The position numbers and the translations under genes are program-made. Of a stretch of DNA of 64,000 nt, positions 9,823-18,374 are shown in pieces. Below the pieces are notes generated by a model. That model did no database searches. It was not told the origin of the DNA and saw only the letters and a list, made by a program, of their open reading frames with translations. Origin of the DNA: Planobispora longispora (lineage in GTDB: Bacteria > Actinomycetota > Actinomycetes > Streptosporangiales > Streptosporangiaceae); contig NZ_BOOH01000001.1 of NCBI RefSeq assembly GCF_016863135.1, positions 306,952 through 370,951 on the forward strand. The letters are read 5' to 3'. Position 1 is the first letter of the stretch. Each line of letters begins with the position of its first letter.

Positions 9823-9908
9823 CGTCCCTCCTCGGTCCCCGACAACCCTACGTGGCACGCGGCTCCCGAAAGCGGTGCGAACAACGGCTTCAGAGGCCTT
9901 GTGAGATT

Positions 9909-9934
9909 TTTCACCGATAGTACTATCGGTGAAA
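9909..9934. promoter_or_regulatory. Perfect 26-bp palindrome, probable TetR operator
   Basis: The left half is TTTCACCGATAGT and the right half is its exact reverse complement, centred between 9921 and 9922. It lies 86 bp upstream of the tetR start and 34 bp before the binding-protein ATG. It is unusually AT-rich for this genome. Length and symmetry fit a TetR dimer or pair of dimers. Confidence 0.85.
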
Positions 9935-9968
9935 TTGCTCTCGGGGGGCTTACCGGGAGGAGGCGCGC

Positions 9969-11600
9969 ATGCGGCGCTCCATGATTTCCATCGTTTCTGT
10001 CCTATGCCTTGCCTTGGCCGCCTGCAGCGGCCCCCGCCCCACCGAGGGCGGACCACCACAGGGCGCGGGGGCGTCCCCCGCGGGGTCACCCGTCTCGGGC
10101 GGGCGGCTTGTCTACGCGCTCAGCGCCGACGCCGCGGGCTTCAATCCCGTCACCGACCAGTTCGCGTCCCAGAGTTACAGCATGACCGGGACGATCATCG
10201 AAGCCCTCGTGGGGGTGGACGCCGAGGGCAACTGGAAACCCATGCTGGCCGAGTCCCTGACGCCCAACACCGACGCCAACGAGTGGACCGTCAAGGTGCG
10301 CCCCGGGATCGCCTTCTCGAACGGGGAGCAGCTGAACGCGGAGGTCGTCAAGGCCAACCTCGACGCCCAGAAGGCCTCTCCGCTCAACACGGCGGTGTTC
10401 GCACCGGTGAAATCCGCCGAGGTCGTGGACCCGATGACGGTGAAGGTCACGCTGAACAACCCCTGGGTGGCCTTCCCCTACTACCTGGCCGCGCAGATCG
10501 GCATGATCGTCCCCAAGTCCTCGCTCGCCGACCCCAAGGCCGCCAGCCGCACACCGGTCGGGACCGGGCCGTTCGTGTTCAAGGAGTACGTGCCCGGCAG
10601 CCGCTTCGTGGTGACGAAGAACCCGAACTACTGGCGCAAGGGCTTCCCGTACCTCGACGAGATCGAGTTCCGGATCCTGCCCGACAGCCAGACCCGGGCG
10701 CAGACCCTGGAGGCCGGCGGCGTCGACGCGATCGGCACCACCCGGGACGAGGACATCGTCAAGTTCGGCGGGCTCAAGGACGCCTACACCGTCAGCCGGG
10801 CCGCCGGGATGGCGGTGCCGGAGTACATGTTCATGCTCAACACCGCCGTGGCGCCCCTGGACGACCTGCGGATCCGCCGGGCGCTCGCGCACGCCACCGA
10901 CCGCAAGACGGTCATCTCCACGCTCCGCGGCGGGCTCACCCAGGAGGCCGACAGCCCCTGGTCGAAGGAGTCCAAGTGGTACGCCCAGGGCGGCGACTAC
11001 CCCGCCTACGACCCGGCCAAGGCCACCGAGCTGATCAAGCAGGTCGAGGCCGAGAAGGGACCGGTCAAGTTCGAGATCGTCTCGCCGCCCGACCCCAACA
11101 CCATGCAGGGCATCGAACTCGCCCAGGACATGTGGCGCAAGATCGGCGTGGAGACGACGATCAGGCAGGTCGACCAGGCCGACCTGATCAACCGGGCGGT
11201 GACGGGTGACTACCAGGCCACCGTCTGGGTGCAGTTCTCCTCCCCCGACCCCGACGGCGAGTACATCTGGATGCACCAGAACTACGCCCAGCCGGTCGGC
11301 GCCGTCTCCCTCAACTTCACCCGGATCAAGGACGCCGAGCTCAGCAACGCCCTCGACACCGGCCGGAGCAACCCCCAGGAGGACGTCCGGAAGAAGGCCT
11401 ACGCCACCGTGCAGCAGCGGCTGCGCGCGCTCGTCCCGTACGTCTTCATCGACCACCTCAACACCGGGGCGGTGGTCGCCAAGACGAAGGTCAAGGGCAT
11501 CGGGCAGCACGTCCTGCCCGACGGCTCCAAGGGGATGCCGCTGACCGGGTCGCCGATCCCGTACCACCCGTTCTCCCAGCTCTGGCTCGACCAGCCGTGA
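9969..11600 (+). CDS. ABC transporter substrate-binding lipoprotein, peptide/nickel family 5
   Basis: A 543-residue periplasmic-type binding protein of solute-binding family 5 (dipeptide, oligopeptide, nickel). The N-terminus is a lipoprotein signal with lipobox LAAC, cysteine near residue 19. Family features include GRLVYALSADAAGFNPVTDQF, the RTPVGTGPFVFKEYVPG block, NPNYWRKGFPYLDEIEF and LDDLRIRRALAHATDRK. A GGGAGGAGG site precedes the ATG. It is the first gene of a four-gene importer operon and overlaps the permease by 4 bp. The ligand is unknown. Control by the divergent TetR protein through the upstream palindrome is likely. Confidence 0.93.
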   Translation: MRRSMISIVSVLCLALAACSGPRPTEGGPPQGAGASPAGSPVSGGRLVYALSADAAGFNPVTDQFASQSYSMTGTIIEALVGVDAEGNWKPMLAESLTPNTDANEWTVKVRPGIAFSNGEQLNAEVVKANLDAQKASPLNTAVFAPVKSAEVVDPMTVKVTLNNPWVAFPYYLAAQIGMIVPKSSLADPKAASRTPVGTGPFVFKEYVPGSRFVVTKNPNYWRKGFPYLDEIEFRILPDSQTRAQTLEAGGVDAIGTTRDEDIVKFGGLKDAYTVSRAAGMAVPEYMFMLNTAVAPLDDLRIRRALAHATDRKTVISTLRGGLTQEADSPWSKESKWYAQGGDYPAYDPAKATELIKQVEAEKGPVKFEIVSPPDPNTMQGIELAQDMWRKIGVETTIRQVDQADLINRAVTGDYQATVWVQFSSPDPDGEYIWMHQNYAQPVGAVSLNFTRIKDAELSNALDTGRSNPQEDVRKKAYATVQQRLRALVPYVFIDHLNTGAVVAKTKVKGIGQHVLPDGSKGMPLTGSPIPYHPFSQLWLDQP

Positions 11601-12532
11601 TAGCCCTGCGGCTGGTCCGCCTCCTGGTGGTGCTGCTCGTGGTCACCTTCCTCTCCTTCCTCCTGCTCAGCCTGCTGCCGGGTGACCCCACCACGCAGAT
11701 CCTGGGCCTGTCGGCGAGCGAGGAGGCCCGCGAGCAGCTCCGCCGCGAGCTCAACCTGGACGACCCCCTGTTCACCCGCTACCTGTCCTGGCTCGGCGGC
11801 CTGGCCACCGGCGACCTGGGCGCCTCCTACACCACGAGCGTGCCCGTCACCGAGGCCCTGGCCGAGCGGCTCCCGGTCACGCTGGAGCTGCTGATCGCGG
11901 CGCAGCTGGTCGCGCTCGGCCTGGCCGTGCCGATCGGCGTCGCGGCGGCCCGCCGGGCCGGCCGGCCCCTGGACCAGGCGCTGACCGCGCTCAGCTTCGG
12001 GCTGCTGTCCACCCCGGTGTTCGTGCTCGGCGTGCTGCTGATCCTGGTGTTCGCCGTGAAGCTGCAGGTGCTGCCCGCCACCGGCTGGACCTCGATCTCG
12101 GTGGACCTCGGCTGGAACCTGACGTCGGTGCTGCTGCCCGCGATCACCCTCGGCTGCGCGCAGACGGCCGTCTACGCGCGGCTGCTGCGCACGGACCTGA
12201 TCGCCACCCTGCAGGAGGACTACATCACGCTGGCCCGCGCCCGGGGCCTGTCCCCCCGCCGCATCCTGTGGCGGCACGCGCTGCGCCCCTCCGCCATCTC
12301 GCTGATCACCGCCATCGGCCTCAACCTCGGAGCGCTGATCGGCGGAGCGGTGATCATCGAGACGCTCTTCGGGCTGCCCGGCGTGGGCCGGCTCATCGTG
12401 GAATCCATCTTCGCCCGTGACTATCTGACAGTGCAGGGAGGCGTGGTGCTGATCTCGGTCGGCTACGTGCTCGTCAACTTCGCGGTGGATCTCGTCTACG
12501 TCGCCGTCGATCCCAGGATCCGGCGTGCGTAG
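11597..12532 (+). CDS. ABC transporter permease, DppB type
   Basis: A 311-residue integral membrane permease with about six transmembrane helices. The first is the N-terminal VVLLVVTFLSFLLLSLLPGDP, diagnostic of DppB/OppB. The EAA loop facing the ATPase reads DYITLARARGLSPRRILWRHALRPS. A GTG start overlaps the end of the binding-protein gene, and the stop lies inside the next gene. It forms the translocation pore with the fused permease-ATPase. Confidence 0.93.
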   Translation: MIALRLVRLLVVLLVVTFLSFLLLSLLPGDPTTQILGLSASEEAREQLRRELNLDDPLFTRYLSWLGGLATGDLGASYTTSVPVTEALAERLPVTLELLIAAQLVALGLAVPIGVAAARRAGRPLDQALTALSFGLLSTPVFVLGVLLILVFAVKLQVLPATGWTSISVDLGWNLTSVLLPAITLGCAQTAVYARLLRTDLIATLQEDYITLARARGLSPRRILWRHALRPSAISLITAIGLNLGALIGGAVIIETLFGLPGVGRLIVESIFARDYLTVQGGVVLISVGYVLVNFAVDLVYVAVDPRIRRA

Positions 12533-14555
12533 GCGGCTGGGCTGGAGTTTCTGGCTCGCGCTGGGCTGGATCACGCTGATCCTCGCCGCGGCGGCCACGG
12601 CCGACCTGCTCCCGCTGCCCCGCTACGACGAGACGCTGGTCGGGCCGCCCCAGGCCGGCCCCGGCCCGGACCACCCGTTCGGCACCGACGGCCTCGGCCG
12701 GGACGTGCTGAGCCGGGTCGTGTACGGCGCCCGGGTCTCCCTCATCGTCGGCATCGGGGCGGTCCTGCTCGGCGTGCTGTTCGGCGCGCCCCTGGGCGTC
12801 CTGGCCGGCTACCGGCGGCGCGCCACCGACGCGGTCATCATGGGGGTCAACGACATCGCGCTCGCCTTCCCCGCGCTGGTGTTCGCGCTGGCCGTGGTGG
12901 CGTTCGCGGGGGCGAGCCTGCTCAACGTGCTCATCGTGCTGGGCGTGCTCGGCGTCCCCGCCTGGGTCCGGCTGGTGCGCGGCGCGACCATGGTCTTCTC
13001 CGAGCGGGAGTTCGTCGCCGCCGCGAGGGTGCTCGGCGCCCGGGACCGGACCGTCCTGTGGCGCGAGGTCGTGCCCAACGTGTCGCTGCCGGTGCTCTCC
13101 TACGCCTTCATCGGCATGGCGGTGGCCATCGTGGCCGAGGGCAGCCTGGCCTTCCTCGGCCTGTCGGTCCAGGCCCCCACCCCCACCTGGGGCGGGCTGA
13201 TCAACGAGGGCCGGCCCCTGATGGAGGACGCGCCGCACGTCGTCCTCATCCCCTCCTTCGTCATGTTCCTGACCGTGCTGGCCTTCAACCTGATCGGCGA
13301 CCGGCTGCGGGCGCTGACCGACGTGCGGCAGAGCAACCTGGAGCCGGTACGGCGCCGCCAGGCCGACCGGCTGCCCGCCCGGCCGCACCACGTGGAGGAG
13401 GACGTCCTCCTCCAGGTCGCCGACCTGCGCACCCACTTCACCACCGCCCGCGGCGCCGTGCGGGCCGTGGACGGCGTCTCCTTCACCCTGCAGCGCGGCC
13501 GGACCCTGGCGATCGTGGGCGAGTCCGGGTCGGGCAAGTCCATGCTGATCCGCTCCGTCCTCGGTCTGACCCCGGAGGCCGGGACGCGGCGCGGCGGGCG
13601 GGTGTACCTGGACGGGCAGGACCTGACCGAGCTCGACGACGAGCAGATGCGGCACATCCTCGGGACCCGTATGGCCGCCGTCTTCCAGGATCCGATGACG
13701 GCCCTCAACCCGGTCCGGACGATCGGCACCCAGGTCATGGAGCCGCTCATGGTCCACCTGGGCATGAAGCGCAAGGCCGCCCGGGCCCGGGCCGCGGAGC
13801 TGCTGGCCTCGGTCGGCATCCCCGAGCCCGCGCGGATCCTGCGCCGCTACCCCCACCAGCTCTCCGGCGGCATGCGGCAGCGGGTGACGATCGCGATGGC
13901 CCTGTCGTGCGGCCCGGACATCCTGTTCGCCGACGAGCCGACCACCGCGCTCGACGTCACCGTCCAGGACCAGGTGCTCCGGCTGATCCGGCGGCAGCGC
14001 GAGGAGCGCCACATGGCCGTGGTCCTGGTCAGCCACGACCTGTCGGTGGTGGCCGAGTGGTCCGACGAGGTCATCGTGATGTACGCCGGCAAGGTCGTCG
14101 AGCGGGGCCCGGCCGACTCGCTGTTCGAGCGGACCCGCATGCCGTACACCGAGGCCCTGCTGCGGGCGGTGCCCAAGCTGACCGATCCCGCCCACCACCC
14201 GCTCCGCCTGCTGCCCGGCCGCCCGCCGGACCTGGCGCACCCGCCGTCGGGCTGCGCCTTCCACCCCCGCTGCCCCTACGCCAGGGAACGGTGCTCGCAG
14301 GAGGAGCCGCCCCTGTTCCAGGCGGAGACCCTCGACCACCTCTACGCCTGCTGGTACCCCGTGGGAACCGGGGCCGGGGTCGTCGAGACGTCGCCCGAGC
14401 TGTCCGGAGCCTCCGGGACGGCCGAGGCGCTCAAGGCCGCCGAGGAGGCCGCGGAGCTCGAGGAGGCGGCGGAGGCCGCGGAGGTCGTGGCGGAGGCCGC
14501 GGCGGAACTGGAGACGACCGACGTGATCGAAGGAGCCGACAGCCGTGGCCGGTAG
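12525..14555 (+). CDS. Fused ABC permease (DppC type) and ATPase (DppD type)
   Basis: A 676-residue fusion. Residues 1 to about 270 are a DppC-type permease with HPFGTDGLGRDVLSRVVYGARVS near the N-terminus and the EAA loop EFVAAARVLGARDRTVLWREVVPN. After a short linker rich in Arg and Pro, an ATPase begins at about residue 290, with Walker A GESGSGKS, signature LSGGMRQR, Walker B ILFADEP and the D-loop TALDVT. A DppD-type C-terminal region includes the cysteine cluster CAFHPRCPYARERC. The tail is a long Ala/Glu-rich stretch of about 45 residues. The GTG start overlaps the previous gene by 8 bp. Such fusions occur in actinobacteria and fix the subunit ratio. Confidence 0.93.
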   Translation: MRRRLGWSFWLALGWITLILAAAATADLLPLPRYDETLVGPPQAGPGPDHPFGTDGLGRDVLSRVVYGARVSLIVGIGAVLLGVLFGAPLGVLAGYRRRATDAVIMGVNDIALAFPALVFALAVVAFAGASLLNVLIVLGVLGVPAWVRLVRGATMVFSEREFVAAARVLGARDRTVLWREVVPNVSLPVLSYAFIGMAVAIVAEGSLAFLGLSVQAPTPTWGGLINEGRPLMEDAPHVVLIPSFVMFLTVLAFNLIGDRLRALTDVRQSNLEPVRRRQADRLPARPHHVEEDVLLQVADLRTHFTTARGAVRAVDGVSFTLQRGRTLAIVGESGSGKSMLIRSVLGLTPEAGTRRGGRVYLDGQDLTELDDEQMRHILGTRMAAVFQDPMTALNPVRTIGTQVMEPLMVHLGMKRKAARARAAELLASVGIPEPARILRRYPHQLSGGMRQRVTIAMALSCGPDILFADEPTTALDVTVQDQVLRLIRRQREERHMAVVLVSHDLSVVAEWSDEVIVMYAGKVVERGPADSLFERTRMPYTEALLRAVPKLTDPAHHPLRLLPGRPPDLAHPPSGCAFHPRCPYARERCSQEEPPLFQAETLDHLYACWYPVGTGAGVVETSPELSGASGTAEALKAAEEAAELEEAAEAAEVVAEAAAELETTDVIEGADSRGR

Positions 14556-15657
14556 CGGGAACGCCCACCTCCGTCCCCCCGGGGAGGTGGTGCTCCGGGT
14601 GGAGGACCTGGTCGTGGAGTTCCCCGCCGGGCGGGGACGCAGCGTGCACGCGGTGTCCGGGGTGAGCTTCGATGTGGCCCGCGGGGAGACCCTCGGCATC
14701 GTCGGCGAGTCCGGCTGCGGCAAGTCCACGACGGCGCGGGCGCTGATGCAGATGCCCCCGCCGCTGCGCGGCTCGGTCCGGCTGGACGGCCTGGAGCTGA
14801 CCGCCCTGCGCGGGGAGGCGCTGCGCAGGACCCGCAGACGGCTGCAGATGATCTTCCAGGACCCGATCTCGTCGCTCAACCCCCGGCGGCGGGTGCGCGA
14901 CATCGTCGCCGAGGGGCCGCGCGTCTGGGGCGCGGGCGCGGACCGGGTGGACGAGATGCTCACGGCCGTCGGGCTCGACCCCGCCACGGCCGCCACCCGG
15001 CGCCCGCACGAGTTCTCCGGCGGGCAGTGCCAGCGCGTCTCCATCGCCCGGGCGCTGGTGCTCGACCCCGAGATCGTCATCTGCGACGAGCCGGTCTCCG
15101 CGCTGGACGTCTCGGTGCAGGCCCAGATCCTCGCCCTGCTGGAGGAGCTCAAGGAGCGCTACCGGCTGACGCTGGTCTTCATCGCCCACGACCTGGCCGT
15201 GGTCAAGAACGTCAGCGACCGCATCCTGGTGATGTATCTCGGCAAGGTGTGCGAGCTCGCCTCCGGCGACGCCCTGGTCGAGCGGCCTGCGCACCCCTAC
15301 ACCCGGGCGCTGCTGGCCTCGATCCCGCGCGGCGGGCTCGGCCTGCCCCCGGCCGACCAGTTGATCAGCGGCGAGCCGCCGTCCCCGGTGACGCCGCCCA
15401 GCGGGTGCCGCTTCCGCACCCGCTGCCCGGCGGCCACGCCGCTGTGCGCGGCCGAGGAGCCGGTGATGCGCCGGATCGGCACGGATCACTGGGTGGCCTG
15501 CCATCATCCGCAGGAGACCGGGGAGATCCTGAAGCCCGTGGAGGCCCCGCAGGTCGCGCGGGCCCCGGAGGCCGCGTTCCCGCAGCCGGCGGAGGAGGCG
15601 GAGGACGCACGGGTCCCGAAGTCCCCGAAGGTCCCGAAGGTCCCGAAGGTCAGGTGA
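14545..15657 (+). CDS. ABC transporter ATPase, DppF type
   Basis: A 370-residue ATPase, the second nucleotide-binding subunit of the peptide-type importer. Walker A is GESGCGKST, the Q-loop region IFQDPISSLNPRR, the signature FSGGQCQR and Walker B IVICDEPVSALDVSVQ. The C-terminal cysteine cluster CRFRTRCPAATPLC is usual for DppF/OppF. GTG start overlapping the fused permease-ATPase by 11 bp. The extreme C-terminus is a Lys/Pro/Val repeat from 9-bp units and overlaps, tail to tail, the convergent amidase gene by 8 bp. Confidence 0.93.
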   Translation: MAGSGNAHLRPPGEVVLRVEDLVVEFPAGRGRSVHAVSGVSFDVARGETLGIVGESGCGKSTTARALMQMPPPLRGSVRLDGLELTALRGEALRRTRRRLQMIFQDPISSLNPRRRVRDIVAEGPRVWGAGADRVDEMLTAVGLDPATAATRRPHEFSGGQCQRVSIARALVLDPEIVICDEPVSALDVSVQAQILALLEELKERYRLTLVFIAHDLAVVKNVSDRILVMYLGKVCELASGDALVERPAHPYTRALLASIPRGGLGLPPADQLISGEPPSPVTPPSGCRFRTRCPAATPLCAAEEPVMRRIGTDHWVACHHPQETGEILKPVEAPQVARAPEAAFPQPAEEAEDARVPKSPKVPKVPKVR

Positions 15658-16447
15658 TCGGCGCCTCCCAGGTCGCGTTCCAGGTGGCGCGGTTGACCGC
15701 GCCGGTGACCGCCAGGCCCTTCTCCTCCTGGAACGCGCGACAGGCGGCCCGGGAGGCCTCGCCGTAGAGGCCGTCGACGTCGAGGTCCCAGCCGCGCCTG
15801 CGCATCTGGCGCTGCCAGGTCCGGACGTCCTCGCCGACCATGACCGGCGGGTATTTGAGCGTGCGGCCGGGGAAGGAGGGGTGCGGCTCGGGCGGCGGCT
15901 CGGGGTCCCCGCCGCCGGGGCGGGGGGCGCCGCGCCGTACCCACCGGTAGAGGGGGTCGCCCGGGCAGGAGGTCGAGTAACCGTCGCGGTGGCCCTTGAT
16001 CTCGCGGCCCGCGCCGCCCCGGTCGCGGAGGTGGTCGACGGCGTCGAGAATGGCGTGCAGCATCGCGTCGTTCGGCTGGACCAGGCCGGACGAGCCGACC
16101 AGGCCGAGGACCGCGTAGTGCGCGCTGTTGAGACCGGCACCGTTCGCGGCCGGGAGCCGCTTGGGTCCGCGTCCTTCAAATACCTTTTTATGCGGACACG
16201 CGATCATGGAATAGCCGATATCTATCCATCCGTTCCCGTCCATGTGGTGGATTTGGATGGATTTCACCAAATTTACGCACCTAGCGTGATCGTCAAGAAT
16301 TCTGGGATCGACCCGACCGCCCGTGTAGTGAATTTTCACACCTCTGGTCGAGGTGAGGGAGCTGTAGGAACCACGCGGGGAGCGGGCCCCCCATTCACGG
16401 CGGGACACGAGGTCGATGGCCACAGAAATCTCCAGGGGGTTGAGCAA
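15650..16447 (-). CDS. N-acetylmuramoyl-L-alanine amidase with peptidoglycan-binding domain
   Basis: A 265-residue cell-wall hydrolase. Residues 10-165 form a PGRP/amidase_2 domain; zinc-binding candidates are His in VKIHYTGG and HHMDGNGW plus the REIKGHRDGYSTSCPGD segment, whose His and Cys fit the conserved site. A Pro-rich linker leads to a C-terminal peptidoglycan-binding domain (VRTWQRQMRRRGWDLDVDGLYG). No signal peptide is evident, which fits a phage-type endolysin or a non-classically exported enzyme. The 5' part is compositionally odd: 16201-16320 is only about half G+C by hand count and uses AT-rich codons, whereas the 3' part matches the genome. That suggests a recently acquired catalytic domain joined to a resident binding domain. 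Confidence 0.9.
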   Translation of the reverse strand: MLNPLEISVAIDLVSRREWGARSPRGSYSSLTSTRGVKIHYTGGRVDPRILDDHARCVNLVKSIQIHHMDGNGWIDIGYSMIACPHKKVFEGRGPKRLPAANGAGLNSAHYAVLGLVGSSGLVQPNDAMLHAILDAVDHLRDRGGAGREIKGHRDGYSTSCPGDPLYRWVRRGAPRPGGGDPEPPPEPHPSFPGRTLKYPPVMVGEDVRTWQRQMRRRGWDLDVDGLYGEASRAACRAFQEEKGLAVTGAVNRATWNATWEAPIT

Positions 16448-16623
16448 TGGTGCCTAATCGGAGCGTAATAGGTGACGCGCGGCACGCCGGGAGGTTTACC
16501 GATTGATCTACCTTGGACATCGGTATGACGCGGCTCAGGAAAACGGATCAGGCTCCGCCGTCCATCGCAAATGCCGGAACCCGCCCTATGCCCGTACCGT
16601 TCGGTATCGCTAGCCTTGCCACC

Positions 16624-18258
16624 GTGACGGCGACTCCTCTCGTGCCCGGCGACCCCGTACGGCTCGGCGCGTTCCAGCTGGTCGGCCGGCTCGGCGAAGG
16701 CGGTCAGGGCGTCGTCTACCTCGGGCGCGCGCCCGACGGCGAACCGGTCGCGGTCAAACTGCTGTACCGCGCGGACCAGGAGTCCCGCAGGCGGCTCGCC
16801 CGGGAGCTGGCGGCGATGGAGAGCGTCGCCGCGTTCTGCACGGCGCGCGTGCTGACCGCCTCGGTGGACGGGCCGCGGCCCTACGTGGTCAGCGAGTTCG
16901 TCGACGGCCCCTCCCTCGACCAGCGCGTCAAGCAGGGCGGCCCGCTGCGCGGCGGCGAGCTGGAACGCCTGGTCGTCGGCACGGCCACCGCCCTGGCCGC
17001 GATCCACGCCGCCGGGGTGGTCCACCGCGACTTCAAGCCCGCCAACGTGCTGCTCGGCCCGGACGGCCCCCGGGTGGTGGACTTCGGCATCGCCCGGGAC
17101 GAGAGCGCGGCCACCCACACCTCCGGGCTGGTCGGCACCCCGGCCTACCTGTCCCCCGAGCAGATCTCCGGCTCCCCGGCGTCCCCCGCCTCCGACGTGT
17201 TCGCCTGGGCGGCGACCATGGTCTGCGCGGCGAGCGGGCGCGCCCCGTTCGGGGCCGACACCGTGCCCGCCGTGCTGCACCGCGTCCTCACCCTCCACCC
17301 GGACCTGTCGGCGCTGCCCGCCCGCTACGGCGCGCTCATCGCCTCCTGCCTCGACAAGGACCCCGCCCGCCGCCCCACCGCCCGCGACCTGATGATCGGC
17401 CTGGTGGACCCGGGCACGCGCACCCCGCCCTCCACCGAGGACCTGGTACGGCTCGGCAGCGCGATCGCCTCCCCGGCCGGCCCGCCGGACGGCGGCGCCT
17501 TCCCCTCCGGCCGGCCGGACGGCGCCGGCGCCCCGGGGGACACGGGCTCGCCCCGCGATCCGGCTCCCACCGGCTTCCCCCGCTCCGGCCCCGGTCCCGG
17601 CGTCCCCGCCACCCCGGAGCGGACCGGCCCCGGCCGGTCCGCCCTCACCACGCAGACGGGGCGGACCCGCTCCCGGGGGCTGGTGGCGGCCTCGGTCCTG
17701 GTGGTGGTGGCCGTGCTGGCCACCGCCGGGATCGTCGCGTGGATCGCCCTCGGCGACCGCCTCGACGGCCCCGGCGCCGCCACGTCCACCCCGACGTCCG
17801 CGACCGGCTCCCCGCCGGCCGAGAGCACCGCCTCCGGCCCGGACGGAACCGCCTCCGCGGAGCCCTCGGCAGCGGAACCCTCCGCGAGCGCCTCCTCCCC
17901 GCCGGCCGGAGACGGGCTGGAGATCCCGGCCGCCTTCGCGGGCACGTGGTCCGGGCACATCAAGCCCAGCATCCCGATCGGGCTGAAGGAGCACGACGTG
18001 ACGATCAGCCTGGAGGCCGGCGCGAGTTCCGGGAAGTGGACCGAGCCGACCTCAGGCTGCGCCGGAACGCTCAATCTCACCAAGGTCACCGGCTCCACGC
18101 TCAGCTTCGATCTGAAACAGGACGATCCCGCCGCGTGCGTGGAGGGTCCGCTGGACCTCACCCAGAAGGGCACGGACGAGCGGACCCTCGCCTACCGCTG
18201 GGTCGACGGCCTCGGCCTGGGCACCACCTACACGGGCGACCTGACCAAGAGTTCCTGA
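16624..18258 (+). CDS. Transmembrane Ser/Thr protein kinase with extracytoplasmic beta-type domain
   Basis: A 544-residue PknB-like kinase. The glycine loop GRLGEGGQGVVYLG is at about residues 21-34, the ATP lysine is in VAVKLL, the catalytic loop is HRDFKPANVLL and the metal loop is DFGIAR. A Pro-rich linker is followed by one transmembrane helix (VAASVLVVVAVLATAGIVAW), a Ser/Thr/Pro stalk, and a C-terminal outer domain of about 110 residues with two cysteines and TWSGHI near its start. I chose GTG 16624 because the kinase fold begins right after it and TAGCCT at 16611-16616 ends 7 nt upstream, a leaderless layout; an earlier in-frame start at 16513 has no support. Substrates are unknown; an FHA protein lies two genes on. 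Confidence 0.9.
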   Translation: MTATPLVPGDPVRLGAFQLVGRLGEGGQGVVYLGRAPDGEPVAVKLLYRADQESRRRLARELAAMESVAAFCTARVLTASVDGPRPYVVSEFVDGPSLDQRVKQGGPLRGGELERLVVGTATALAAIHAAGVVHRDFKPANVLLGPDGPRVVDFGIARDESAATHTSGLVGTPAYLSPEQISGSPASPASDVFAWAATMVCAASGRAPFGADTVPAVLHRVLTLHPDLSALPARYGALIASCLDKDPARRPTARDLMIGLVDPGTRTPPSTEDLVRLGSAIASPAGPPDGGAFPSGRPDGAGAPGDTGSPRDPAPTGFPRSGPGPGVPATPERTGPGRSALTTQTGRTRSRGLVAASVLVVVAVLATAGIVAWIALGDRLDGPGAATSTPTSATGSPPAESTASGPDGTASAEPSAAEPSASASSPPAGDGLEIPAAFAGTWSGHIKPSIPIGLKEHDVTISLEAGASSGKWTEPTSGCAGTLNLTKVTGSTLSFDLKQDDPAACVEGPLDLTQKGTDERTLAYRWVDGLGLGTTYTGDLTKSS

Positions 18259-18307
18259 CCGAGGATTCCCGGCCGCGGGTCCCCGGCCACGGGTTACCGA
18301 CCAAGAG

Positions 18308-18333
18308 TTCCCGGCCGCGGCACGGGCCGGGAA
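18308..18333. terminator. Hairpin after the kinase gene
   Basis: TTCCCGGCC pairs with GGCCGGGAA across an 8-nt loop, about 50 bp after the kinase stop. No T-tract follows, so it may be only a stabilising hairpin. Just before it, GACCAAGAGTTCC repeats the last codons of the kinase, a small local duplication. Confidence 0.45.
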
Positions 18334-18374
18334 AACCCTTCGACCTCCGCGGCCGTGGCCGGGATCATGGCGTC

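Noticed and set aside
12474..15152. Long minus-strand open frame opposite the importer ATPases
   Set aside because: It overlaps two clear ATPase genes with intact Walker motifs and has His/Gln/Arg-rich shadow composition.
16513..16623. Upstream extension of the kinase gene
   Set aside because: In-frame start codons exist, but the sequence has no domain similarity and a leaderless-type -10 lies within it.
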